The notes under the pieces were generated by a model. It was not told where the DNA came from. It saw only the letters and a list, made by a program, of their open reading frames with translations, and ran no database searches. The position numbers and the translations under genes are program-made. Of a stretch of 64,000 bases of DNA, positions 54,898 through 63,974 are shown in pieces. This DNA is from Flavivirga spongiicola (lineage in GTDB: Bacteria > Bacteroidota > Bacteroidia > Flavobacteriales > Flavobacteriaceae), in NCBI RefSeq assembly GCF_030540825.1, contig NZ_JAUOEO010000002.1, forward strand, positions 765,566-829,565. The letters run 5' to 3'. The stretch's first letter is position 1. Each line of letters opens with the position of its first letter.

Positions 54898-55854
54898 CTA
54901 TTGTAAATGGAGTTCTTTTCTCAAAATTTCATCTTTATTAGTGTTTTTACCCCAATATGCAGATTTGATTGTTTTTAATTTGGTAGCCTTAGTTTTTAAA
55001 ACCTTAGCATTTGCTCCAAAACCACTTTTAAAATGTTCTTCCCAACTTAAAATATCATGAGGGAAGTTTGGGTTGAAAGTAATTGATAACGTCCTATTTA
55101 GTTCGGGATAAGAAATTGAATATATATTTTCTTGCATGGTCGCTAAGGCTTTATACGCCTTTATAGGAACATGTCTTAATCGGTTATATTCAAAAGAAGG
55201 AATAATTTCTAGATCTCCAGTTGGAAGCGATTTAGGGTCGATACGTAATTGTGTCCATAATTCATTCTCTAAAATAGCTTTGTCTAAGTTAAAACTTTTA
55301 TCAGCTTCTCCTTCAAAATAAGAATGTGACATGATCTCAAATTGTTCTTTATTGTTAAGTTGAGCGTATACATGTCCACACCATTCTTGCATAGAACTGG
55401 ATATTTTTACGGCATGTTTATTATTAGAAACTGGGTAGAAGGTGCTTTGCATTATAGAATATGGATATATACCAGTATTAAATTTTTTAGTGGCATTTAA
55501 TTTCAAAACAGAAACACTGTTTGCGTTTTGTCTATCTGCTTTTACTTGAATGTTCGGTAAGAAATCTTCTGTTACATATATTAAAACTGCATGCCCGCTT
55601 CTTATTTCACCATAGCGAGCTTGTTCTAATTTGTACGATGATATTTCGGCTTGACCAGCATACCAATAATTTTTAAATTCTTGAGACGGTTCTTTTAGTT
55701 TTAAATCTTCGTTTACTGTATTATTTGTTGTTGTATGAAGTGCTAATTCTTTTGAGGCTTTTTCCTTTTTACAAGAAGTCAGCAAACTTAGGATCGCAAT
55801 AATGATGTAAAAAGCTATTTCTACTTTAATGATTTTTTTGAATGCTTGTATCAT
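54898..55854 (-). CDS. Lipoprotein, function unknown (annotated elsewhere under a Maf name)
   Basis: 318 residues. Lipoprotein signal with ILSLLTSC near 28. Mature part: YWYAGQAEISSYKLEQARYGE, GHAVLIYVTEDF, SMQEWCGHVYAQ, SFEYNRLRH. It is a well-kept family in Flavobacteriaceae; by memory such proteins are at times labelled septum formation inhibitor Maf, probably because they lie next to maf, not because they resemble it. Nothing of the Maf fold is seen. It stands just downstream of a maf remnant (55895-55935). Confidence 0.75.
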   Translation of the reverse strand: MIQAFKKIIKVEIAFYIIIAILSLLTSCKKEKASKELALHTTTNNTVNEDLKLKEPSQEFKNYWYAGQAEISSYKLEQARYGEIRSGHAVLIYVTEDFLPNIQVKADRQNANSVSVLKLNATKKFNTGIYPYSIMQSTFYPVSNNKHAVKISSSMQEWCGHVYAQLNNKEQFEIMSHSYFEGEADKSFNLDKAILENELWTQLRIDPKSLPTGDLEIIPSFEYNRLRHVPIKAYKALATMQENIYSISYPELNRTLSITFNPNFPHDILSWEEHFKSGFGANAKVLKTKATKLKTIKSAYWGKNTNKDEILRKELHLQ

Positions 55855-55894
55855 GATTTGGATATTTAAATATGATAAAGTTACAAACTAATGG

Positions 55895-55935
55895 TGCGTT
55901 AACAATATCATTTAACGTTTTGTAAACAAGATAAG
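55895..55935 (-). pseudogene. Remnant of the 3' end of maf
   Basis: 41 bp that match 58104-58144 (the end of maf) at 37 places. On the minus strand it still reads LVYKTLNDIV in the maf frame, against LVYKTLNAIV in the gene. It is not part of any ORF now and marks where maf ended before the beta-helix gene came between. Confidence 0.7.
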
Positions 55936-56133
55936 CCGATGAATTTAGTGCGTAATTTTGCTCATGCTATTCTTATGAAAGTTCTAAAAAACTATAAATA
56001 TTTGATAGCACTGTAATATGAATTATCTTTCACAAAAAAAGACCAACGTTTGAATTATTATAACCTACTTTTTTTTACAATTAATTCGAACTTGAAACGT
56101 TAATAATTTCGTACAACAAACAAATGACCCCAA

Positions 56134-58071
56134 ATGAAAAACCTACTTTATTACCTACTCATGTTTATGAGTTGTATTGCTATATCGTGTAGCAAAGAAA
56201 AGATCGATGATTCTCCGGAAGATATCGAAAAAGACATGCCGCCAAATACAATTACGACACCTTGCGGCTTTGATTTATATAATGTTACAGCTAATTCAAC
56301 AATAATCATAGACTGTGTTTTAGACCTTAAAGAAGAGACGATTACATTGCCTACTAATGTTATTGTTGAATTTGGAGGAGGAGATATTATCAATGGCAAG
56401 TTAAATTTCTCGAGTGGTGGTAAAATTGATGGTAGACTTCTCAGTTCTAAACTTAAACTCGAAGGTGATGTTACATTAATAGACCCTACATTTAAATTCT
56501 ATGCCCTAAGATGGGATCTTTTTGAAGGAAAAACGAATTCTGAGGTTGCTTTAAAAAACAATAACATATTAGAAAGTGTTATGTTTTTCACAAAAGAGTT
56601 GGGAGCTACAACATTTAATATTGATAAACTCGATGCTTATTTTGAAATTACTAAAGTCACCAGTACAACAACTAATGTAAACTGGTATCCTTCTCAAGAG
56701 GCTGTGAATATTCCTTCTGATTTTAATTTGGTAATGACTGATAATACTCACTTGCGTGTATTCCCTGCTCAGTTAGGGATAAGTAGAGAAGGAGCAACCT
56801 TACTGGCAGTCAGACATGAATCTAATGTAACCATAACTGGAGGTATTTTACATGGCGATAGGGAACAACGTCAATATTCTGAGGACGATGGTCAGGAAGG
56901 TAGTCATTTGTTTCATATCCATTCGGGAAAGAATGTAACTTTAGACGGTATCAAATTCATAGAAGGTTCTGTGGGATCCATAACCATTTATTCTACTGGA
57001 TTTTCTTTTAACCCAAACTATGATCCTACAACTGGTGTCATTATCAAGAACTGTGAATTCTTGAGATCCAGAAGAATGGCGATAGCGCTTACAGACGGTC
57101 GTGATGTTCTAATCGAAAATAATACATTTATAGATACAGGTTTGCCTTCTCCCAATTCTAAAGGAGGCGAAGTAGGCTATGCCATTAATATTGAACCAGA
57201 CCGGTATAGAGATGAGAATGGTGTGCTTAAGGAACGACAACGCGTTTTTAATGTACTCATAAAAGGAAATACAGAAACAGGTAGTAGAGGAGGCTTTGTT
57301 ACATTGACTATTGGACAAGACTTAACAGTGGAAGACAATGATATAGGAACCAGAGTTGTTTATTCATTTGTTTCTAGAAGCAAAGTGATCAATAACAGAT
57401 TCAAAGCAACAGGGACTGCTACAGAAAGCTGGGCCATCTTTGCAGCTGGAACAGGTGTTACCGTATTCGATAATGAGATTGCAGGTAATACTATAGAAGG
57501 TTATAGCCTTGGAATTGTTACAGGCTCGAATGAAGCCTATGTACATGAAAACGTCATAAAAGATTGTGGTGCAGGCATTCAGTTAAGTAAAGCTTTTAAA
57601 GCTCGAATTCATAACAATGCCATTAACGTATCAGGAAACGGTATACAAGCAACGAATACGCATAGTGATGATGTAGAGATTAAAGGTAATGAAATTACAT
57701 CAGGAGGCTTTCATGCGTATCTTACTAATCTGAATAACAAAGAGGAATACAAAGATTATAAAATTGTGCTAGACGGTAATAAGTTTTTAAATACAAATAA
57801 TGTAACTATTTCCAATGCTCAAGGTATCACCTTCAAAAACAATGAGGTGAATGGTGGTCTAGGTGTTGGTAACGTATCTCATGTAGAAGTATCTTCTAAT
57901 AATATTAAACCTAATGAAAGTGATGGCATTCGTACATTTGGTACAAATGCATCTTTTTCTATTTTGAACAATATAATAACCGAACCAACAGGTGCTGACA
58001 GATATGAGTGTATTAATAATGGTGCAGATAACCCAGATGCGACTATTATGACTGGTAATGCGTGTAATTAG
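56134..58071 (+). CDS. Right-handed beta-helix lipoprotein
   Basis: 645 residues. Lipoprotein signal (MFMSCIAISC). An acidic linker is followed by a parallel beta-helix (about 200-640): repeated stretches such as NVTITGGILHGD, VIIKNCEFLRS, VLIENNTFIDTG, VTVFDNEIAGN, DVEIKGNEITS. This fold is used by pectate lyases, polysaccharide lyases and epimerases; no catalytic residues can be named. It is the only plus-strand gene in this part and its presence splits maf from its old neighbour. Confidence 0.82.
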   Translation: MKNLLYYLLMFMSCIAISCSKEKIDDSPEDIEKDMPPNTITTPCGFDLYNVTANSTIIIDCVLDLKEETITLPTNVIVEFGGGDIINGKLNFSSGGKIDGRLLSSKLKLEGDVTLIDPTFKFYALRWDLFEGKTNSEVALKNNNILESVMFFTKELGATTFNIDKLDAYFEITKVTSTTTNVNWYPSQEAVNIPSDFNLVMTDNTHLRVFPAQLGISREGATLLAVRHESNVTITGGILHGDREQRQYSEDDGQEGSHLFHIHSGKNVTLDGIKFIEGSVGSITIYSTGFSFNPNYDPTTGVIIKNCEFLRSRRMAIALTDGRDVLIENNTFIDTGLPSPNSKGGEVGYAINIEPDRYRDENGVLKERQRVFNVLIKGNTETGSRGGFVTLTIGQDLTVEDNDIGTRVVYSFVSRSKVINNRFKATGTATESWAIFAAGTGVTVFDNEIAGNTIEGYSLGIVTGSNEAYVHENVIKDCGAGIQLSKAFKARIHNNAINVSGNGIQATNTHSDDVEIKGNEITSGGFHAYLTNLNNKEEYKDYKIVLDGNKFLNTNNVTISNAQGITFKNNEVNGGLGVGNVSHVEVSSNNIKPNESDGIRTFGTNASFSILNNIITEPTGADRYECINNGADNPDATIMTGNACN

Positions 58072-58094
58072 TTAATGAAAATATACTATAAAAC

Positions 58095-58694
58095 TTATGA
58101 TGATGCGTCAACAATAGCATTTAACGTTTTATAAACAAGATGAGTGGGTAAGCCCATAACATTAAAATAGGAGCCTTCTAATTTAGTCACTCCTATTTGT
58201 CCTATCCATTCTTGAATGCCGTAAGCACCTGCTTTATCAAATGGTTTGCAGGTGTTTATGTAGTATTCAATCTCTTCGTCTGTTAAATCTTTGAAAGTAA
58301 CTTTAGTAATAGCATGTAGTGTTTTTTCAAAAGTTTTAGTTGTAAAACAAACCGAGGTAATAACTTCATGAGTGGTATTACTTAAAGATTTTATAATACT
58401 AAAAGCTTCGTCTTTATCTCTAGGTTTTCCTAAGGCTTTATTATGATGCCAAACTATGGTGTCGCTAGTAATAAGAATATCATTGTCTTTTAATTTGTTT
58501 TTAAAGGGAAGTGCTTTTAATTGAGCGAGATAGTTGCTAATTTCAAAATGTGTTAGGCGTGGTGGATACTCTTCTTTTACAGGTTTTAGAATGATTTCAA
58601 AATCTAATCCCAAGTTTTTGAAAAATTCTTGCCTTCTGGGAGAACCAGAAGCTAAAATAATATGGTGGCTTTTTAGTTTTTCGTTAAGCATCAT
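58095..58694 (-). CDS. maf: Maf family nucleotide pyrophosphatase
   Basis: 199 residues, cytoplasmic. ILASGSPRRQEFFKNLGL, ILITSDTIVW, KALGKPRDKDEA, FDKAGAYGIQEW and YFNVMGLPTHLVY. Family members hydrolyse dTTP, UTP or modified nucleotides. It overlaps the prenyltransferase gene by 4 bp, so it is the last gene of the operon starting at 61378. The ORF ends VDASS; its last codons repeat at 55895-55935. Confidence 0.95.
   Translation of the reverse strand: MMLNEKLKSHHIILASGSPRRQEFFKNLGLDFEIILKPVKEEYPPRLTHFEISNYLAQLKALPFKNKLKDNDILITSDTIVWHHNKALGKPRDKDEAFSIIKSLSNTTHEVITSVCFTTKTFEKTLHAITKVTFKDLTDEEIEYYINTCKPFDKAGAYGIQEWIGQIGVTKLEGSYFNVMGLPTHLVYKTLNAIVDASS
58104..58144 (-). repeat. Intact copy of the maf end segment
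   Basis: Inside the maf coding end. It is the partner of the remnant at 55895-55935, same orientation, with four mismatches. The two bracket the beta-helix gene. Confidence 0.7.
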
Positions 58695-59605
58695 TTAAGT
58701 AAGATATACTTGTATAAAAGTAAGGAAAGCATTCCAAAAAGCATCACTAATTTAAGTATGTTACTAATATGATGATGATCATTTTTAGTTGTAGCACTAT
58801 AAGTTTTAATACATATATAGAGTAATGGGCCAATTATGAATAGCAAAAAGTAAATAACAGCTATTTGATTTTTGTACAAAGAATTAATCGTATAGTAAGC
58901 AATAGTAAAAAGCGGTACAAATGATAAAACAAATAATACTTTGGTAGCACGGTCTCTACCAATTACAATAGGTAACGTTTTCATGCCTACTTTATAGTCA
59001 CCATCAATATCTTCAATGTCTTTGGCTATTTCTCTTAGTAAATTAATGATGAACGCAAATATGGCATAATCAAGTACCGTGTTAAAATACATCAGTTGCA
59101 TTTGCTGATTTTGTGGCGTAATACCTGGAAGTAATTCAAAAACACCCACAATAATAATACTTAATGCTACTAAAATAGAAATAACAATATTACCTATTAA
59201 AAGTGTTCGTTTTAAATAAGTGGCATACACATAAAGTAATGCCGAAATAATAACAAAAATGGAAAAGAAAGGGCTTTTTCCAACCAGATGTGATATATAG
59301 AAGCCAATACCAACACCAATAACATTAAAAGCAATAAATAAATTATAAGCTGTTTTTTCCGAAATAGATTTACCAATGATTAATTTATCTGGTTTGTTTA
59401 CAAAATCAGTTTCGACATCATAAATGTCATTAATAATATTTCCCGCAGCAGCAATAGAAATAGTCGAAAGAATTAAAAGTGTAATTCCTAAAGGTGTTAA
59501 GCTTATTTGAGCGCCAAATGGTTCTAAAAAGGCATATTTAATAAGTAATTGCACAAGGGCAATCATGAGTAAGTTTTTCCAGCGAATGAGATTTAAGAAG
59601 TTCAA
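58691..59605 (-). CDS. UbiA family prenyltransferase (geranylgeranylglycerol-phosphate type)
   Basis: 304 residues, membrane protein with about 9 helices. Both Mg-binding motifs are seen: NIINDIYDVETD near 60-71, and REIAKDIEDIDGD near 190-202. Transfers a prenyl chain to an acceptor; the flavobacterial members next to maf are often assigned to geranylgeranylglycerol-phosphate transfer, but the acceptor is not proven here. In operon with the KdsC-like gene and maf. Confidence 0.88.
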   Translation of the reverse strand: MNFLNLIRWKNLLMIALVQLLIKYAFLEPFGAQISLTPLGITLLILSTISIAAAGNIINDIYDVETDFVNKPDKLIIGKSISEKTAYNLFIAFNVIGVGIGFYISHLVGKSPFFSIFVIISALLYVYATYLKRTLLIGNIVISILVALSIIIVGVFELLPGITPQNQQMQLMYFNTVLDYAIFAFIINLLREIAKDIEDIDGDYKVGMKTLPIVIGRDRATKVLFVLSFVPLFTIAYYTINSLYKNQIAVIYFLLFIIGPLLYICIKTYSATTKNDHHHISNILKLVMLFGMLSLLLYKYILLK

Positions 59606-59625
59606 TATCTGAATATACTTTTAGT

Positions 59626-59943
59626 TTATAAGTTAGACATGAAATTGTCAATTAATAATTTAATGATGAAAAGGATAAAAATAAATACGAAAACGAATAT
59701 AACAATTGTTTTTCTCATTATAATTTTTTCACTTTTTCTAATCTTATTTTTTATGACTTCTCTTTCTGATTTTGTTAATTTTTTATGCGAAAAATCGAGT
59801 TGATAATGTAAATACGTTTCATTGTTTAATTTTTCTTTAAGAACAGAAAAAGGCTTATTAGCATATTGATTGAAAACATTTTGATTGTTACCAAATCCAA
59901 TATAACCAAATCCAGTGCTATGTCTTCTTCTGTTTCTTTTCAC
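59626..59943 (-). CDS. Small basic membrane-anchored protein
   Basis: 105 residues. A basic start (RNRRRHSTGFGYIGFGNNQN), a charged helical middle (SHKKLTKSEREVIKNKIRKS) and one membrane helix at the end (TIVIFVFVFIFILFIIKLLI). No named family. It lies between the KdsC-like gene and the prenyltransferase, 20 bp before the latter, in the same direction. Confidence 0.7.
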   Translation of the reverse strand: MKRNRRRHSTGFGYIGFGNNQNVFNQYANKPFSVLKEKLNNETYLHYQLDFSHKKLTKSEREVIKNKIRKSEKIIMRKTIVIFVFVFIFILFIIKLLIDNFMSNL

Positions 59944-60064
59944 AAATAATATCTTTGCGTCCTAGTGTCTTTGAGAGCAAATAACTATTCAAATAAAGGT
60001 TTAAAAAGCCCAATGCTTAGTTGAAAATTAAGAATGTTGTCTCAAACTTCTAAATATTTATTTT

Positions 60065-60099
60065 CCAACAACCAACAACCAACAACCAACAACCAACAA
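60065..60099. repeat. 7-bp tandem repeat (CCAACAA)5
   Basis: Five exact copies of CCAACAA, next to the stop codon of the KdsC-like gene (60100-60102). Being outside the frame, length changes would not alter the protein. The reverse strand reads TTGTTGG. A variable-number locus is likely. Confidence 0.9.
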
Positions 60100-60630
60100 C
60101 TAGTCGTACTTAGCACCAAAATTACCGTTCCATTTCTCCTGTACCTTAAGCACTTGTTCAATGACATCACGAACGGCACCTTTACCTCCTTTTTTATGTG
60201 AGATATATTTCGATATATTTTTTATTTCAGGAACGGCATCTTGTGGGCAACAAGGTAAGCCAATACCTTTCATTACCGGAAAATCAGGAATGTCATCACC
60301 CATATAAAGAACATTTTCAGATTTAATATCATTATCTTTAAGATATTCGTCTAGCTGTTCAATTTTGTTATGTGCGCCCAAATAAATATTAGAAACACCT
60401 AATCCCTGTAAACGAATGCGAACCCCTTCATTAGAACCCCCGGAAATAATGCAAATATTATATCCCATATCGATGGCAGTTTTTAAAGCATAGCCATCTT
60501 TCATGTTCATTTTTCGTAGCATCTCACCAGAAGATGTTACGGTTACTGTACCATCTGTTAAAACGCCATCTACATCAAAAATAAAAGTTGTGATGTGTTC
60601 TAAGTATTCTTTATAATTTTTTTCTTCCAT
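60100..60630 (-). CDS. KdsC-like HAD phosphatase
   Basis: 176 residues, HAD subfamily IIIA. FIFDVDGVLTDGTV (nucleophile Asp), CIISGGSNEGV, GAHNKIEQLDEYLK, VLYMGDDIPDFPVM and CCPQDAVPEI. KDO-8-phosphate phosphatase is the reference enzyme of the family; it acts in lipopolysaccharide core synthesis, so this is the likely role. It overlaps the DUF2520 gene by 20 bp. Confidence 0.92.
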   Translation of the reverse strand: MEEKNYKEYLEHITTFIFDVDGVLTDGTVTVTSSGEMLRKMNMKDGYALKTAIDMGYNICIISGGSNEGVRIRLQGLGVSNIYLGAHNKIEQLDEYLKDNDIKSENVLYMGDDIPDFPVMKGIGLPCCPQDAVPEIKNISKYISHKKGGKGAVRDVIEQVLKVQEKWNGNFGAKYD

Positions 60631-61378
60631 GTGTGTGTTGTATAGAGGTGGTTAATAGTTGGTAAATGTCTTCGTGATGTTGGTCTTCTAAAAGTTTTAA
60701 ATGCTTACGTATTGTTTTTTTGTCATGACGTTTTGCAGGACCCGTTTGAGCTTTAAAGGGAGATAAATCCTGTACTTTTTTAGCTGTTTCCAGAATGAGA
60801 GGTTTTAAAAGGTCGAACTCGGCTCCTTGACTTTCTGTTATTTCGTGCCCTATTCTATATAATTGGTTAGTAAAATTATTCACAAAAACAGCCGCCAAAT
60901 GTAATACTTTGCGTTGGTCACTATTAACCCTTTTTGTAGGACTACCAATAGTTAAAGCTAGATTTTTTATAATAGGATAGCTTTTTTTATCGATAGTTTC
61001 AATGCAAATCGGTACAGTTGAAAAATCTATTTCGGCTTCTTTACTAAACGTTTGCAATGGGTAGAATACCCCTCGTTTATGCTTTTTATCGATATCATAT
61101 ACACTCACACTTCCCGAAGTATGCAATACTAATTTGTTTTCAAAAGGAAGTTGAGATGAAAGCTCAGAAATGGCATCGTCACTAACAGCTAAAATATAAA
61201 CATCCGCATCTTTGATCAATGATAAGTCATCAATAATTTCCACGTCATTTTTATAAGAAGCGATGGCTGTTATACGTCTACTATACCATTGATTTATAAC
61301 AATGTCCTCTGCTTGGTTAAAAGCCTTAAATAAATGAGTTGCAACATTGCCAGAACCGAGAATTACTACTGAAATCAT
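60611..61378 (-). CDS. Rossmann-like and DUF2520 domain protein
   Basis: 255 residues. N-terminal Rossmann part: VVILGSGNVATHLFKAF, LAVSDDAISELSSQL, VLHTSGSVSV, FYPLQTFSK. The DUF2520 part (about 125-250) has LAAVFVNNFTNQLYRI, PLILETAKKV, AQTGPAKRHD. It resembles a ketopantoate-reductase or 6-phosphogluconate-dehydrogenase type; the reaction is not known. First gene of the operon with the KdsC-like gene, the prenyltransferase and maf. Confidence 0.92.
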   Translation of the reverse strand: MISVVILGSGNVATHLFKAFNQAEDIVINQWYSRRITAIASYKNDVEIIDDLSLIKDADVYILAVSDDAISELSSQLPFENKLVLHTSGSVSVYDIDKKHKRGVFYPLQTFSKEAEIDFSTVPICIETIDKKSYPIIKNLALTIGSPTKRVNSDQRKVLHLAAVFVNNFTNQLYRIGHEITESQGAEFDLLKPLILETAKKVQDLSPFKAQTGPAKRHDKKTIRKHLKLLEDQHHEDIYQLLTTSIQHTHGRKKL

Positions 61379-61514
61379 ATTGCTAAAATACTAACGAATT
61401 ACGAATTACTAATTATGAATTACGATTTTTTAACTTAAAGATTTTTAGTGATATTTTTAGCTACAGATTTTAGTTAAAATTGAATTCTGTGAACTGTTTT
61501 CTGTCATTGGTAGT

Positions 61515-61555
61515 CGATCTTCAATTCTTTGCGTCTTTGAGTCTTAGCGAGAAAT
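61515..61555. repeat. Dispersed intergenic repeat TTTGCGTCTTTGAG
   Basis: TTCTTTGCGTCTTTGAGTCTTAGCGAG here resembles TATCTTTGCGTCCTAGTG-TCTTTGAGAGC at about 59949-59979. Both are between genes. Such TTTGCGTCTT arrays are common in flavobacterial intergenic DNA. Confidence 0.5.
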
Positions 61556-61562
61556 AATAGAT

Positions 61563-61570
61563 TAACTTTG
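61563..61570 (+). promoter_or_regulatory. Putative -7 box of the haemoglobin gene
   Basis: TAACTTTG matches TAnnTTTG. The next possible start codon, ATG 61577, falls at the expected transcription start, so the mRNA may be leaderless. The nearest TTTG upstream is 23 nt away, which is long. Confidence 0.4.
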
Positions 61571-61576
61571 TGCACT

Positions 61577-61978
61577 ATGAATAAAAAAGATATAAATTCC
61601 AGGGACGATGTGTTTTTATTGGTGTCGTCATTTTATAATAAAGTAAGAAAGGACCCTATTTTGGGGCCCTTCTTTAATGATACTATAAAAGATTGGGATG
61701 GGCATTTAGAACGATTGACGACTTTTTGGGAATCAAGTCTTTTCATGACTCGTAAACTGGAGCAGAAGTATTTGAGTAACCCTTTAGATGCACATATAAA
61801 AGTAGATGCTGAAAATAACAATAGTATCACTGAAACACATTTTGGTTTGTGGCTAAATCTTTGGTTTCAAACTATAGATGAACTTTTTGAAGGCGATTAT
61901 GCCGAAAATGCTAAAAGACGTGCTAGAAAAATGAGTACGTTTTTATATTTAAAAATTTTTGAAGCCAGAGTAGGTTAA
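61577..61978 (+). CDS. Group III truncated haemoglobin
   Basis: 133 residues from the ATG at 61577. A GTG three codons before would overlap the -7 box. Fits the short 2-on-2 globin: DVFLLVSSFYNKVRKDPILG, FFNDTIKDWDGHLERLTTFW, HIKVDAEN, TETHFGLWLNLWFQTIDEL (proximal His region) and ARKMSTFLYLKIFE. Binds haem and oxygen or NO, in the cytoplasm. It stands alone; the peroxidase-like gene follows 100 bp later on the same strand. Confidence 0.9.
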   Translation: MNKKDINSRDDVFLLVSSFYNKVRKDPILGPFFNDTIKDWDGHLERLTTFWESSLFMTRKLEQKYLSNPLDAHIKVDAENNNSITETHFGLWLNLWFQTIDELFEGDYAENAKRRARKMSTFLYLKIFEARVG

Positions 61979-62078
61979 TAAAAGAAAGCCAGAATGTTAA
62001 TTTCTGCATTTTTTGTAACCTTTTTATAGTTTGTTTATCTAAAGTTTAAACATCATGTTTAACTAAAAGATACAAGCT

Positions 62079-63404
62079 ATGACATCTAAAAGAATATTCC
62101 GTATTTTATTATTATTCACTATAGTATTCGTTTTTATACAATGCAAAAATGATGATGACGATCCCCCTAGAACTTTAAATATTCCACCACCAGTTGAAGT
62201 TCAATTAAATCCAGCATTAGTAGAATTAGGAAAAGAGATTTTTAGACACGATACCTTTGGAGACGAAGCCTTTTGGTCAGGTGTGCTAGAGCTGGATAAA
62301 GCCATATTAGGCGAAGCGAATGGTGGTTTTGGGCCAGGTTTGAGTCCAAGTACAGCACTAAGTATTGGACTAAAAGTTGATGCAACAGCATTGCCACAAA
62401 GTGTAGTTGATGGTATTAATGATGGATCAGTCGACTTAGATGATCCGCTTACTACTGCAGCACTTTTAAGTTTAGATGCCGTCGTTGGTGTTAAAGGGAA
62501 TTTTGATAATACAGGAAACTTAATATCTACAGGAATTACTTGTGCATTATGTCATTCTAATGTCGATAACTCATTTGCAGAAGGTATCGGTAATAGATTG
62601 GATGGTTGGGCTAATAATGAACTCAATGTTGGTGCCATTTTGGGCTTTATTAATAATGCGTCTTTAGCAGATATTTTAAAAGTAGACCAGGTAACATTTA
62701 ACAGCGTAGTAAATAATTGGGGACCAGGAAGGTTTGCCCCCGTATTACTCATGGATGGAAAAGTAACGAAACCAAATGGAGACCTAGCAACGCTTATAAT
62801 ACCTCCGGCTTATGGTTTGCAAGGTGTAGAAAAAGAAACTTATACAGGATGGGGAGAGATTTCATATTGGAATAGATTTATAGGCGTACTGGATATGGGT
62901 GGTTTAGGGAGTTTCTCAGATCCCAGACTTAATGATCCTGACAAATTCCCACTTGCGGTAGAGAGAGGTTTGTTTGATGTAACATCAGCTGAAAATTTAA
63001 TAGATGATGATAAGTTAGAGGCGTTATTACAATATCAATTATCACTATTGCCGCCAAAACCAGATCCATCTACTTATAATGAACAGGCAGCTATACGAGG
63101 GAAAATGATTTTTGAAGGGAAAGCAAATTGTGTGAGTTGTCATGCTGGTGCTGCCTTTGTAGATAATGTGTTGCATACTCCAGAATCCATAGGAATAGAT
63201 GGCTTTGAAGCAAACAGATCACCTACGGGAATGTATAGAACACCTCCTTTAAGAGGATTATTTGCAAAACAAAGTTCAGGGTTTTATCATGATGGTAGAT
63301 TTGCTAGCTTAAATGATGTGATAACGCATTATGACAACCATTTTGAATTAAAATTAACAAGTCTGGAAAAATCAGATTTAGTAGAATACATTAAAGCTTT
63401 GTAG
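62079..63404 (+). CDS. Di-haem cytochrome c peroxidase-like lipoprotein
   Basis: 441 residues. Lipoprotein signal with IVFVFIQC, then an acidic linker (KNDDDDPP). Two haem c sites: CALCHSN (about 155) and CVSCHAG (about 350), and a C-terminal TPPLRGLFAKQSSGFYHDGRF, the region with the axial ligands in the peroxidase/MauG group. It may reduce peroxide or carry electrons in the periplasm. Two haem-binding motifs and a long insert (about 70-140) are seen. It follows the globin gene. Confidence 0.9.
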   Translation: MTSKRIFRILLLFTIVFVFIQCKNDDDDPPRTLNIPPPVEVQLNPALVELGKEIFRHDTFGDEAFWSGVLELDKAILGEANGGFGPGLSPSTALSIGLKVDATALPQSVVDGINDGSVDLDDPLTTAALLSLDAVVGVKGNFDNTGNLISTGITCALCHSNVDNSFAEGIGNRLDGWANNELNVGAILGFINNASLADILKVDQVTFNSVVNNWGPGRFAPVLLMDGKVTKPNGDLATLIIPPAYGLQGVEKETYTGWGEISYWNRFIGVLDMGGLGSFSDPRLNDPDKFPLAVERGLFDVTSAENLIDDDKLEALLQYQLSLLPPKPDPSTYNEQAAIRGKMIFEGKANCVSCHAGAAFVDNVLHTPESIGIDGFEANRSPTGMYRTPPLRGLFAKQSSGFYHDGRFASLNDVITHYDNHFELKLTSLEKSDLVEYIKAL

Positions 63405-63530
63405 TAATTATATTCGATTAAATGGGTATAAGTTACGGATTATAGATTCCCGTTATTGTTTTTTTGATTTGAAACTGGATAGGGATTAGAAAAGGAGAAG
63501 TAATAGCGGGAACTAAAAACGTATTTACAT

Positions 63531-63803
63531 ATGAGAAGAGCAACCGTATTGGTGCGTAACCTGTATTGTATAAGTTGCGCAAATAGAATAAAAAATGAAT
63601 TGTTACAGTTAGAAAAAATTTCTAGTATTTATATGTGCTTAAGAGAGTCATCCATATCATTCAATTATAATACAGCAAACGATATTTCTACCATAGAGAA
63701 TTATTTAACCTTTTTAGGATATCCTCCAAAAGAAGATAGAATAATGAATAAGAATAATTTATTATGTTATTGTCAAAATAGTAAGAATATAAGTTTAGTC
63801 TAA
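63531..63803 (+). CDS. Small HMA-type protein
   Basis: 90 residues. The metal-site motif is CISC (VLVRNLYCISCANRIKNELL), followed by the ferredoxin-like fold (ISSIYMCLRESSISFNYN, TIENYLTFLGY). The end has a CYC motif. Such small proteins carry copper to partners or sit next to P-type ATPases; no partner is in the window, as the gene is near its end. Confidence 0.82.
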   Translation: MRRATVLVRNLYCISCANRIKNELLQLEKISSIYMCLRESSISFNYNTANDISTIENYLTFLGYPPKEDRIMNKNNLLCYCQNSKNISLV

Positions 63804-63966
63804 ACTTGCATTTTGTAGTAAAACTTTAAAAAGTGACAAACACTATACTTTTCATTGGGTTTTAAGATGTAATAACTTTTCTAATGCATATTTATATTAA
63901 ATGTTAATACTTCGTTTTAAGTTAATTAATTGGGAGTTTTTTTTCAGAAAAATCAACTTTAATACT

Positions 63967-63974
63967 TAAATTTG
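63967..63974 (+). promoter_or_regulatory. Putative -7 box of the next gene
   Basis: TAAATTTG matches TAnnTTTG. No gene follows within the remaining 26 bp, so it probably serves a gene outside the window. Confidence 0.35.

Noticed and set aside
54898..55854. Septum formation inhibitor Maf
   Set aside because: It is a lipoprotein with none of the Maf motifs; the true maf is at 58095-58694.
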